Shown here: one piece after another, positions 17,431 to 25,403 of the stretch | How the letters are laid out: each line of letters opens with the position of its first letter | Numbering within the stretch: the first letter of the stretch is position 1 | Assembly: GCA_017535315.1 (NCBI GenBank) | Contig: JAFXUD010000063.1 | Coordinates: 22,289-86,288, forward strand | Source of the DNA: Victivallales bacterium | GTDB lineage: Bacteria; Verrucomicrobiota; Lentisphaeria; Oligosphaerales; Oligosphaeraceae | Length of the DNA: 64,000 nucleotides | Direction of reading: 5' to 3' | Notes under the pieces: model-generated | The model's input: only the letters and a program-made list of their open reading frames with translations | What the model was told of the DNA's origin: nothing | Databases searched by the model: none | Translations under genes and position numbers: made by a program

Positions 17431-17731
17431 CCCACGTCCTATGTCCCACGTCCCACGTCCTATGTCCCACGTCCCACGTCCTATGTCCCACGTCCCACGT
17501 CCTATGTCCCACATCCCACGTCCCACGTCCCATGTCCCACGTCCCATGTCCCACGTCCCATGTCCCACGTCCCATGTCCCACGTCCCATGTCCCACGTCC
17601 CACGTCCCACGTCCCACGTCCCACGTCCCACGTCCCACGTCCCACGTCCCACGTCCCACGTCCCACGTCCCACGTCCCACGTCCCATGTCCCACGTCCCA
17701 TGTCCCACGTCCCACGTCCCACGTCCCACGT
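17431..17731. repeat. Heptanucleotide array, 43 units
   Basis: 301 bp of uninterrupted 7-bp units in perfect register: CCCACGT, with variants CCTATGT, CCCATGT and CCCACAT. Three zones of higher order are seen: a 21-bp period (two CCCACGT plus one CCTATGT), then a 14-bp period (CCCACGT, CCCATGT), then a pure 7-bp run with two late CCCATGT units. All six reading frames are open across it, so the many MSHVPRP and MGRGTWD type frames are artefacts. It fills the gap between uxuA and glgP; nothing else is visible in 17329-17430. Confidence 0.97.
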
Positions 17732-17735
17732 ACAA

Positions 17736-18707
17736 TTAGTGTGCTACATTACATTTCCCCAGTGTCTCAAGGATACCTCGGACATAGCCGATGGCAAAAA
17801 GGTTCCCCTGCATCGTGTAGCCAAAGTTCTCATTGCCCTCCCCTGCCATCGTGGGCGTGTGGTCTGGGCGGACAAGGCAATTCGGGCAATGCTCCAAGGC
17901 TGCTGCAAGCAGCTTCGGCATGTCGGTTGGACCGTTGTCATGGAAGGTTTCGCGGAAACAATCCCGTTTCCCCGTGATGTCGCGGATATGAAGGAAATGG
18001 ATTCGGGGGCCGAACTCCTTCAGAAGCGCCATGACATCCTCGCCCATGGCGCGGAAGGTCGCCTGGCAGAAGGTGATGCCATGGGAGGGGCTGTCGGAAA
18101 GCGACATCGCTCTTCGGTATGCATCCGCGCTGGTGAGAATGCGCGAATAGCCCAGCAGCGGGGAAATGGGCGGGTCATCTGGATGAAGCCCCATCACAAT
18201 CCCCGCCTCCTCAGCCACGGGTATGACCGCTTTCACAAAATAGGCGTAATTCTCCCAAAGCTGCTCTTCGGTGATTTTCAGCGGCACATTGTTGTCAATG
18301 TCGCGCACATCAAATCCACTGGTAAGTGCGCCGCCTCTTTCCAACAAATCATGACGCGAACGGAACCAGCCCACACCAGCCATAAAGTTGTAGCAAAGCA
18401 GACGCAATCCCAGACGCCCCATGTTGCGAAGCATTTTCTGATACCGTTCGATGTCCTCGTCGCGTCCTGGCAACCCAAGTTTGATGCGGGACATGTCGAA
18501 CTCATCCCCTTCCAATGCATAGAGGGAGAAGCCCGCCTCCTGAAAACGGTCCCTGACGCTTTTCAGCGCCTCGTAATCAGACGGGTCTGGCAGCCCTGTC
18601 AGCTCAGACGCAGCCTTCGTGACAATCTTCTCGATGCCCAATTGCGCCGCCAGTTTCCATTGGATGTTCTGCCTTGCAGGCAGCATAAGTCCCAGATTCA
18701 TGTTCAC
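17736..18707 (-). CDS. uxuA: Mannonate dehydratase
   Basis: D-mannonate to 2-keto-3-deoxygluconate, the third step of glucuronate catabolism; 323 residues, TIM-barrel metal enzyme. Family features: GLHPDDPPISPLLGYSRIL (metal-ligand HPDDPP), TFCQATFRAMGEDVMA (Cys), IHFLHIRDITG (His) and VRPDHTPTMAGEG near the C-terminus (Asp, His). Start overlaps the end of the SDR gene by 4 bp, so the pair is coupled. The stop is 5 bp from the heptamer array. Confidence 0.93.
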   Translation of the reverse strand: MNMNLGLMLPARQNIQWKLAAQLGIEKIVTKAASELTGLPDPSDYEALKSVRDRFQEAGFSLYALEGDEFDMSRIKLGLPGRDEDIERYQKMLRNMGRLGLRLLCYNFMAGVGWFRSRHDLLERGGALTSGFDVRDIDNNVPLKITEEQLWENYAYFVKAVIPVAEEAGIVMGLHPDDPPISPLLGYSRILTSADAYRRAMSLSDSPSHGITFCQATFRAMGEDVMALLKEFGPRIHFLHIRDITGKRDCFRETFHDNGPTDMPKLLAAALEHCPNCLVRPDHTPTMAGEGNENFGYTMQGNLFAIGYVRGILETLGKCNVAH

Positions 18708-19546
18708 ACCCCCGTTGAAGCAAGAAAACCGCCATCGACAGGCACGGTAATGCCAGTGACAAAAGCCGCCTTGTCATCATCCAAAAGCCATTCGACGCAG
18801 CCCAGAAGCTCCTTGGCCTCGCCGAACCGTTGCAACGGCGTGTGCTGCATCACGTTCTTCCCCCGCTGGGAAAGCCCGCCGTCTGGTGTGCGGAGGTATT
18901 TCACGCTCCGCTCATTGACGAAGAATCCTGGCGCGACCGCGTTCACGCGAATATTGGCAGGCGCAAAATAGTTCGCCAGCCATTGCGTGAAGTTCAAGAT
19001 GGCCGCCTTGCTCATCGCATATGCAGCCACGCGCGTCAAGGGGCGGTAGGTGTTCATGGATGCGAAATTCAGGATGCTCCCGCCGCCGTCCCGCGCCATC
19101 TGGGCACCAAAAATGCGGGAGGGTATCACGGTACCGAGGGTGTTGATTTTCAGCACGCTTTCAAACGCGGCCATATCCAATCCTAGAAACCCACGCTCCC
19201 CCTCTTCAAGAGAGTTGTCCAGTTCACGGGCATCAAACTGGGTCAAAGTGGACATGGCGTTGATGTTGTTGCCGCCAGCACCGTTGACCAGAATGTGGCA
19301 AAGCCCCCATTCAGAAGAAACCTTCTCCGCGATTTCGCGCATGCGGGGTTCATCGGTCACATCTCCTGGTTCAATGCGGCAGACACCGCCCACTTTGGCT
19401 ATCGCCTCCGCCGTCTTCTCCAGCTTGGCCGCCGTGCGTCCAATAAGCACAACCTTGACGCCCTTTCCCGCCAGAAACGCGGCTATCTCCGAACACAGAG
19501 TTCCACCAGCGCCCGTTACGACTGCAATTCGATTGTTCCAGTCCAT
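18704..19546 (-). CDS. SDR-family D-mannonate oxidoreductase (fructuronate reductase)
   Basis: Short-chain dehydrogenase, 280 residues. NAD(P) motif TGAGGTLCSEIAAFL, NGAGGN, catalytic Ser in ILNFASM and YAMSK (Tyr, Lys), C-terminal PVDGGFLAS. Position between uxaC and uxuA points to reduction of D-fructuronate to D-mannonate, the job of UxuB in E. coli, which is an unrelated family; SDR replacements are known in several phyla. The activity is inferred from operon context. Confidence 0.85.
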   Translation of the reverse strand: MDWNNRIAVVTGAGGTLCSEIAAFLAGKGVKVVLIGRTAAKLEKTAEAIAKVGGVCRIEPGDVTDEPRMREIAEKVSSEWGLCHILVNGAGGNNINAMSTLTQFDARELDNSLEEGERGFLGLDMAAFESVLKINTLGTVIPSRIFGAQMARDGGGSILNFASMNTYRPLTRVAAYAMSKAAILNFTQWLANYFAPANIRVNAVAPGFFVNERSVKYLRTPDGGLSQRGKNVMQHTPLQRFGEAKELLGCVEWLLDDDKAAFVTGITVPVDGGFLASTGV

Positions 19547-19595
19547 TTGTCTTTCCTTGTTTTTAATCTTTTATCTCAATCTATTATTCACATAT

Positions 19596-20900
19596 TCACA
19601 ACTGCAAAACCGCCTTGGCGTTTTCGTAGCAAATCTGTCTCGCCAGTTGTTCCAGGCGCGGGTATTCATCAGGCATCTCACCAGCATCAACCTTGGAGGC
19701 AAGCCATGCGCAAAATGCACGGCGGAAATATTCGTGCCTGACAAAAGAGAGGATGCTGCGAGAATCCGTTGTCATGCCATTGAAAACAGAGAGAACCCCG
19801 TATGCCGATGAAACCTCGAAACAATCCTTCATTCCATGGATATGGTCGCAAAGCCACCAGGCAGGTCCCAACTGCACCTTCCCCCGTACGCCATCTCCAG
19901 GGAAAGAGCCTGCCAACACCGCCAGCGCCGCATGATCCACGGGATTCAGCGTGTAGAGAATGGTTCTTGGAAGTCCGAATGGCAGCCGTTCCAGATCATT
20001 GAGGAATGCGCTGATGGAAGCGATGTCGCAGGAATGCCCGATGCCAGCATACCCCCCAGCAGGACCTGCTTCGCGCCGCAGCCGATCGCTGGTCTTTCGG
20101 AGCGCCCCGATGTGGAGCTGGAGAATCCAGCCGCGACGCGCATACTCCTGCCCCAAAAGCCTGAGCATGGCAGAGGTCGTGGCAAGTTCATCCTTGATTC
20201 CATTGGCAAGAACATCCCTGTCCTCTCCCGTGTCGGGCAGGTAGCGGAAGCCCGCATCCAGCGCATGGTCCGCAATACGACATCCCGCCCTGTGGAAGGC
20301 ATCCAGCCGCGACGACAGCTGCGCCAGCAGTTCTGGAGTTGGGGAAAGCAGGTTGTCACCTCGCAGAGAAGGAACCAGTCGCATGGCCTTCCCTGCTAAT
20401 GCACTAGCTCCATTTAACGTGAATGGCTCAAGGGAGTCCTGAAGAGTGCAGCATGGCGCGGCATATTCAATGTTGAAGCGCTCCAAGATAACCTGCGTGC
20501 GGTATTGGGGCGTGGCAAGCATCTCGCCAGTGCGACGCCAGATTGATTCCGCCGTCTCGGGGGTAAGCTCCTCCTCAATTCCAAAAACACGCAGTAGTTC
20601 AAGACGCGACCAATGCCACAGCGGATTTCCCAGCAGTTTGGGAACAGTCTGCGCCCATGCCAGAAATTTCTCCTTGGAGGTGGCGTTGCCTGTGATGAGC
20701 TGCTCTGGCACGCCGCAGATGCGCATGGCGCGATGCTTGTAGGGATCTGCTGCAACCCACAATTCCGTCAGGTCCCGATATTGGCGATTCCCAACAATGT
20801 CATTGACGGGAAGGTGGTTGTGAAAGTCAATTATCGGCAACGATACCACACTCTTGTAAAGAGTGCGCGCCAATTCCGATGTCAATAGCAGGTTTTCCAT
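19596..20900 (-). CDS. uxaC: Glucuronate isomerase
   Basis: Converts D-glucuronate to D-fructuronate (and galacturonate to tagaturonate). 434 residues of the UxaC family, a divergent amidohydrolase barrel. Motifs: PIIDFHNHLP metal site near residue 25, RAMRICGVPEQLITGNATSKEKF, LQLHIGALR, MTTDSRSILSFVRHEYFRR and the C-terminal NAKAVLQL. First gene of the glucuronate set (then SDR, then uxuA), 49 bp before the SDR start. Confidence 0.94.
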   Translation of the reverse strand: MENLLLTSELARTLYKSVVSLPIIDFHNHLPVNDIVGNRQYRDLTELWVAADPYKHRAMRICGVPEQLITGNATSKEKFLAWAQTVPKLLGNPLWHWSRLELLRVFGIEEELTPETAESIWRRTGEMLATPQYRTQVILERFNIEYAAPCCTLQDSLEPFTLNGASALAGKAMRLVPSLRGDNLLSPTPELLAQLSSRLDAFHRAGCRIADHALDAGFRYLPDTGEDRDVLANGIKDELATTSAMLRLLGQEYARRGWILQLHIGALRKTSDRLRREAGPAGGYAGIGHSCDIASISAFLNDLERLPFGLPRTILYTLNPVDHAALAVLAGSFPGDGVRGKVQLGPAWWLCDHIHGMKDCFEVSSAYGVLSVFNGMTTDSRSILSFVRHEYFRRAFCAWLASKVDAGEMPDEYPRLEQLARQICYENAKAVLQL

Positions 20901-20902
20901 TA

Positions 20903-21030
20903 GTGGTTAGTGTATAGTGGTTAGTGGTTAGTCTATAGTGGTTAGTCTATAGTGGTTGGTTGGCTAATGGTTAGACCGTTGAACTCTGCTCTTTCCCCAA
21001 AAGCAACTGACCACTAATCCCTAACCACTA
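20903..21030. repeat. Low-complexity array based on TAGTGGTTAG
   Basis: Irregular tandem units of TAGTGGTTAG/TCTATAGTGGTTAG (20903-20975) followed after about 35 bp by the complementary TGACCACTAATCCCTAACCAC (21007-21028). Together they make an imperfect palindrome in the gap between the RraA-like gene and uxaC; as RNA it could fold into a hairpin after the RraA-like stop. Confidence 0.7.
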
Positions 21031-21034
21031 ATAA

Positions 21035-21790
21035 CTAGAAATATCCCCCCTTGGCAATGATCTCGGAGATGGTATCCCCCTGCCTCACCCAGCTGAAGAT
21101 ATCCACTTCGTTGCGTTCAATTCCCTCGGCGCGCAGCAGGACGGGATAGGCGATTTCGCGTGGGATGCAGAGCACGCCGTCGATGTCCCCCATGATAATG
21201 TCGCCTGGACGAACCGTCACATGGCCGATCTTGATTGGCACCTGATAGTGAGTAATCATACAGCGTCCAAGGGAGCCATTGCTGGTGCGGTACTTGTAGA
21301 ACACAGGGAAATCCTGCTCAAGAATCTGCTTGGTGTCCCGTATGCCACCCGCGATGACTGCGCCTCGAATTTTCTTGGATTTTGCGGTGGCGGTCATCAC
21401 GCCTCCCCAGAGGCTTGCCTCCGTGTCCTCGCTCGTGTCCCAGACGACAACCCCTTCGGGCTTCAGGTCATCGAGCATCTGTGCGCGGAAGGTCATTTCA
21501 CCCTCGATCATGCAGTTCGGCGCGCTCTTGACGGTGAAGGCCTCGCCAGCCACCACCATCTCATCCCGCAACGGCATGATGCTGCTGGGCAGATTCTGGT
21601 TCAGCAGGCAATTCTCCCGCAGAACGTCGTTGATGCAACCCGTGTACAACTTTTCATAGCGCTCGCAAAGTTCTCGCACGGGGATTGGGAAATCGCATGT
21701 GGGGATATGCTGGCGCAATGAAATAAGTTTGTCCAGCTTCATCAAGCCCGCTTCCTGTCCCTTTTCACGCATATCCTTCAATGATGGCAT
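21035..21790 (-). CDS. RraA-like / HMG aldolase family protein
   Basis: 251 residues of the RraA-like fold (the group that includes 4-hydroxy-4-methyl-2-oxoglutarate aldolases and the RNase E inhibitor RraA). Visible: AVIAGGIRDTKQ (family GG.RD substrate motif), and VRPGDIIMGDIDGVLCIP (family GD...GD.DGV..IP). The GGIRD arginine and aspartate are retained, so an aldolase/decarboxylase role on a sugar-acid-derived 2-oxo acid is plausible. Such genes often accompany uronate catabolism, as here upstream of uxaC. No RNase E role is claimed. Confidence 0.8.
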   Translation of the reverse strand: MPSLKDMREKGQEAGLMKLDKLISLRQHIPTCDFPIPVRELCERYEKLYTGCINDVLRENCLLNQNLPSSIMPLRDEMVVAGEAFTVKSAPNCMIEGEMTFRAQMLDDLKPEGVVVWDTSEDTEASLWGGVMTATAKSKKIRGAVIAGGIRDTKQILEQDFPVFYKYRTSNGSLGRCMITHYQVPIKIGHVTVRPGDIIMGDIDGVLCIPREIAYPVLLRAEGIERNEVDIFSWVRQGDTISEIIAKGGYF

Positions 21791-21839
21791 GGTTGTTCTC
21801 CTGATTGTTGAAATTGCCTCTTGAGGTTAATCTTGCTTC

Positions 21840-22039
21840 GTAACTATTCAGAAGGGGGAGCAAATAGGCACAGGTTGTTAGACTTTCCGCGCCTTGCCGC
21901 TCCGCTACGCTACGCGGCACGGCGCAAAGAAACTGGGGGGTATCGCCCGCCCGTGGGTTTCGCTCGCGCCAAAGGCGCTCGCTTCACCCACGGCTATGTT
22001 CCTGCCGCCGCTACGCGGCTTACCCTTCTGAATAGTTGC
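21840..22039. repeat. MITE-like palindromic element, copy B
   Basis: 200 bp sister of the 9951-10147 element. Ends GTAACTATTCAGAAG and CTTCTGAATAGTTGC are inverted repeats over about 15 bp with one mismatch. Interior order and hairpins are the same as copy A with scattered substitutions. It lies upstream of the RraA-like gene. Confidence 0.8.
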
Positions 22040-22329
22040 TGGTAATTGCAAAAACCATAACCCGACTTTGAGGGCCATTTGATTCCGTTTTGAAATTACC
22101 TTATTACCTCAAAAATATACAATGGCAATAGGCAAATGCAAATGCGTTGAGAAAAGACAATTTGGCTATATTCTACCTTGCGAAGTAAGCCCTCACCGCT
22201 TGAATTAGCTATTAGCAATTATCAATTAGCAATTAACAATTGGACCTTTTCACCTACGGAGAACAGCACTCACTCCCTTTTTCCTACTCATTGCTCATTG
22301 CTAATTGCTAATTGCTCATTGCTAATTCT
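22040..22329. repeat. Gene-free stretch with AATTGCTAATTGC palindrome
   Basis: Part of the roughly 540 bp gap between two minus-strand genes. 22203-22245 is made of GAATTAGC/ATTAGCAATT units and 22284-22329 of the complementary ATTGCTCATTGCTAATTGC units, giving an imperfect palindrome of about 126 bp that ends on the stop codon of the 977-residue gene; it may serve as its transcript terminator. At 22089-22103 the words GTTTTGAAATTACCT resemble one arm of the perfect palindrome at 38850-38906. Nothing coding is seen. Confidence 0.65.
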
Positions 22330-25261
22330 ATTGGTGAGGCATTGCCTTGCGAATCTCATAGATGCCATTTCCATATAGTGGGAGCGTGACGGCAAAACTA
22401 GAAACCCCCTTGAAAAGTTCTTTTCCTGTATAGGCATCCAAAACATCATATTTGCCAGGTAGGAAAACCGTTTTGACACCCGTTTTCGAAGCATGAATGT
22501 GAATGTATCGCTGATTTGCGCTAAAAACATCCTCCGTATCCAGCCAGATGTGAACGCCGCTCCGCCTGGCGACTGCCCGCAAAAACTCTGGATTGGGTGG
22601 TGTCAGCAAATAAAACGAGGTATGGGAGGCAACCTTCTTTTCGACCAAAGCGGGACGGCCCAATGCCGTGGCATGTACGGTTAAACCCTCGCCCTTGGGC
22701 GCAAAAACAGGCCCAATCTGCATTTCCCCAAAATTGTCCGCATATTGCGCAAAAGGCGAGTCAGGCGTGGACTTAAGGGCTATCTTGGCACTCTCCAGCG
22801 AGACGTCGAATGGAATGCCTGTCAATGCCTCCATGGACGAAACATCAAAGCGCTCGTTGTTGATGAATCCAGGCGCAAAGCACCAGACTGCCGTTGCCTT
22901 TTCGGCATCCAGCTTGCGCAGAATGGTTTCACGCATCTCGGGCGAAACAGCGATCGCATTTAGGAAAATGTAAAGTTTGTGCGGACGCATCCTCGGGTCC
23001 GCCAGGTCATCAAGCGTATAGAAATCCGCAGGAAACCCCGCGCGAGGGGATTCCTGGTAAAAATCAATGGTGAGTTGATTGAAAAAGCTGCTGTTTCGCG
23101 GGTTTGGCCACGCAAAATAGTTGTCGGAATTCTCATCATAAACGACCGCAACCTCCGAGGCGCTGGCGCGAGGCTGACCCAATGAACGATTGGTCAACTC
23201 GACATTCCGCTTAACAGCATTCATGATCTCCTCGTCATGATAGGTGGAAAGCCCCGTCAGCAGCATTTCATAGAAGCCTGTTCCGCGTGTCAAGGCCAAT
23301 CCCGCGTCACGCTCGATGACGGATATCATCTCCTCCATGCTGTTTGGACGGTTCGCCCATTGGCCAGGGCTCTCGTTCGTGTAAAGAACAGTGCGCAAGT
23401 CACATTCGCAGAGCAGGAGCTTCCCATGAAGCATCGAGCTTCCATTGTAGGGATTCACGCACAGGCCTGATTTGCCAGGGGCACGACCCGAGCCATAGGT
23501 CATGGCCAATTGAGAAAAATCAAGTTCAGGCAGACGAATGACCTGTCCAAAGATGTTCATCCCACCATAGTGATGCTTGGGTTTGTTGCCCAAGGAATAG
23601 CCGACGTATGTGCCGACAAGCCGCTTCCCGCCACCAGCCTTTTTCGCCAGCCTAAGCATATCACTCATTAATTCAAAGGAACGGTCATTCAGATAACGAC
23701 GGAACCTCAGCGCCTCTTCCGCCTTTTGCGGGTCGCGAAGCATCAGGGTCTCGGAGGTCATTCGCGCCTCTGGCAAGGGAATCTCCGCCGTCTCTGCACC
23801 CGCTATCCCGCGCTTCTTCAAGTAGGCACGGAAACTCTCCAGCGTTGCCTTGGAGTATCCAGGGAAACCACTGGGCGCAAAGGTGCCAGGCCAATACCAC
23901 TCGCTCGACCCACCGCCACCAATTGTATAGCAGAATATCCTGTCCGCATACGGCGATTCTGCAATATGATCATAAAGGGCTTGGAAATAGCGTTCTGTGC
24001 AATCTTTCCAGACATCTGACCCAAGCAGTCCGCCTACGCCTGGCTTTGCGCGCACCAGGGTTCCGTTAGGCATCATCAGTTGCTCTTCATCATCTGGATA
24101 GCGTGCAGAAAACCAGGCGGGAACCGAACTCGCCCCCAGCATGATATCCAGCATTGCGCCAGGATTGCCCTTCAATATACCCGCCAGCTTATCATCGGTA
24201 AACGAAAAGTCGTATTTGCCGTCATCCAGCCACTGGTATCCCGAGAAAACATGGTTGGAGCCAACAGCGGAACGGCAAATATTCATGCCCGCCGCACCGA
24301 AATCCCGCACAACCTCAATGGATTCCTGTAGTTCGTAGCGGTCATGGAAAATGTATTTAACAAGGTAGAAGCCGTATGGGAAGTGTTCCTTGTCATTGAT
24401 AAAAAGCCGTGCAGCGCTGTTTTCCTCATGGCGGACCTCTGCCCTGAGCGGTCCCGCCATTGGCGCATCAGGTTTCCAGTGTCGTGTCAGTTCCAGTTCT
24501 CTCTTCATATCAGGATCGCCTGGATCATAGTGAAAGCAGTTTTCTAGTCCAAGGTAGGGATGAGTGCCTGGCGGCAATTGTGAACCTATCGGATAATGGT
24601 TCCGTTCCGACGCATACAAGGCCGCGATTTCCTCCTCCTGCAATGGATGGTCATAGAGGCGCAGATCATTCAGCAGCATATTCGCATTAGAATAGTTCAT
24701 GCGTGCCAAGGCATTTTTCTCCGCACCGATGACAAGAGGAGAATCCTGTTCAGGCAACTGCGCCTCCGCCCCCTTTGCGGATGAAAACAGTTTGCCATCC
24801 ACATAAACCCGATATTCCCCCTGGGAAAACACACCCGCAACCTGTTTCCATTCACCAGAACTCCTTAACTTGTTGCCCGTGGAAATGCCTGTAATCTCCC
24901 ATCTTCCCCTTCGCGTGAAAAACTCTGGTCCCCCCGTGAAGACAAACTGCTGAAGGTCGCCAAAGCCACCACGACTCAAAATGGGGCAGACATCATTCAT
25001 ACGCTTTTTGTAAATCCAGGCCGAAACAGTAAATCCTTTCCGTAAATCGGGAATCGGACCAGAAATCTCCACTTCCGCCACAGGCGCAAGGCGCAGTGCC
25101 CCATTCTGTACAAGCATTGGCACTCGTGCCGACCGAACCGTAAAGACACCAGACTGAAACTCGCTTTTTCCGTTGCCATCCTTGAAATCAAGATGAAAAA
25201 CTTCTGCCCCCATGACGCTTGCCGAAACAGCCAAAAACACCATCCATAAGCTCTTTCTCAT
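22328..25261 (-). CDS. Secreted LamG plus GH42-like glycoside hydrolase
   Basis: 977 residues with signal peptide (MRKSLWMVFLAVSASVMGAE). Residues about 25-240 look like a LamG/concanavalin jelly roll (FTVSAWIYKKRMND, EWKQVAGVFSQGEYRVYVDGK, NDLRLYDHPLQEEEIAALY). Residues about 290-700 form a GH42-like barrel: HFPYGFYLVKYIFHDRYELQ, a probable acid/base Glu in GGGGSSEWYWPG and a probable nucleophile Glu in LLLCECDLRT. About 720-900 resembles a beta-galactosidase trimerisation region (YDENSDNYFAW, TLDDLADP). Inferred to cleave a beta-linked sugar outside the cytoplasm; the substrate is unknown. Confidence 0.82.
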   Translation of the reverse strand: MRKSLWMVFLAVSASVMGAEVFHLDFKDGNGKSEFQSGVFTVRSARVPMLVQNGALRLAPVAEVEISGPIPDLRKGFTVSAWIYKKRMNDVCPILSRGGFGDLQQFVFTGGPEFFTRRGRWEITGISTGNKLRSSGEWKQVAGVFSQGEYRVYVDGKLFSSAKGAEAQLPEQDSPLVIGAEKNALARMNYSNANMLLNDLRLYDHPLQEEEIAALYASERNHYPIGSQLPPGTHPYLGLENCFHYDPGDPDMKRELELTRHWKPDAPMAGPLRAEVRHEENSAARLFINDKEHFPYGFYLVKYIFHDRYELQESIEVVRDFGAAGMNICRSAVGSNHVFSGYQWLDDGKYDFSFTDDKLAGILKGNPGAMLDIMLGASSVPAWFSARYPDDEEQLMMPNGTLVRAKPGVGGLLGSDVWKDCTERYFQALYDHIAESPYADRIFCYTIGGGGSSEWYWPGTFAPSGFPGYSKATLESFRAYLKKRGIAGAETAEIPLPEARMTSETLMLRDPQKAEEALRFRRYLNDRSFELMSDMLRLAKKAGGGKRLVGTYVGYSLGNKPKHHYGGMNIFGQVIRLPELDFSQLAMTYGSGRAPGKSGLCVNPYNGSSMLHGKLLLCECDLRTVLYTNESPGQWANRPNSMEEMISVIERDAGLALTRGTGFYEMLLTGLSTYHDEEIMNAVKRNVELTNRSLGQPRASASEVAVVYDENSDNYFAWPNPRNSSFFNQLTIDFYQESPRAGFPADFYTLDDLADPRMRPHKLYIFLNAIAVSPEMRETILRKLDAEKATAVWCFAPGFINNERFDVSSMEALTGIPFDVSLESAKIALKSTPDSPFAQYADNFGEMQIGPVFAPKGEGLTVHATALGRPALVEKKVASHTSFYLLTPPNPEFLRAVARRSGVHIWLDTEDVFSANQRYIHIHASKTGVKTVFLPGKYDVLDAYTGKELFKGVSSFAVTLPLYGNGIYEIRKAMPHQ

Positions 25262-25403
25262 CTTCTTCTCCGATATTTATTAACCTGGCAAACGTTCACA
25301 AACACAAACAGCACTCGTAAGAAACATCCTTACCATCAATTCATGTTTTTCCTTCCAATTGGTAGTTGTTTTTTACTCGTTTGGAAGCCCCTTCACTGGA
25401 AAC

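Noticed and set aside
17431..17731. CRISPR-like array
   Set aside because: The units are contiguous 7-mers without spacers, so this is a minisatellite.
17532..18971. 479-residue plus-strand frame beginning in the heptamer array (PRPMSHVP repeats)
   Set aside because: The 7-bp units leave all frames open; the rest is antisense to uxuA. No ribosome site or family sequence is seen.
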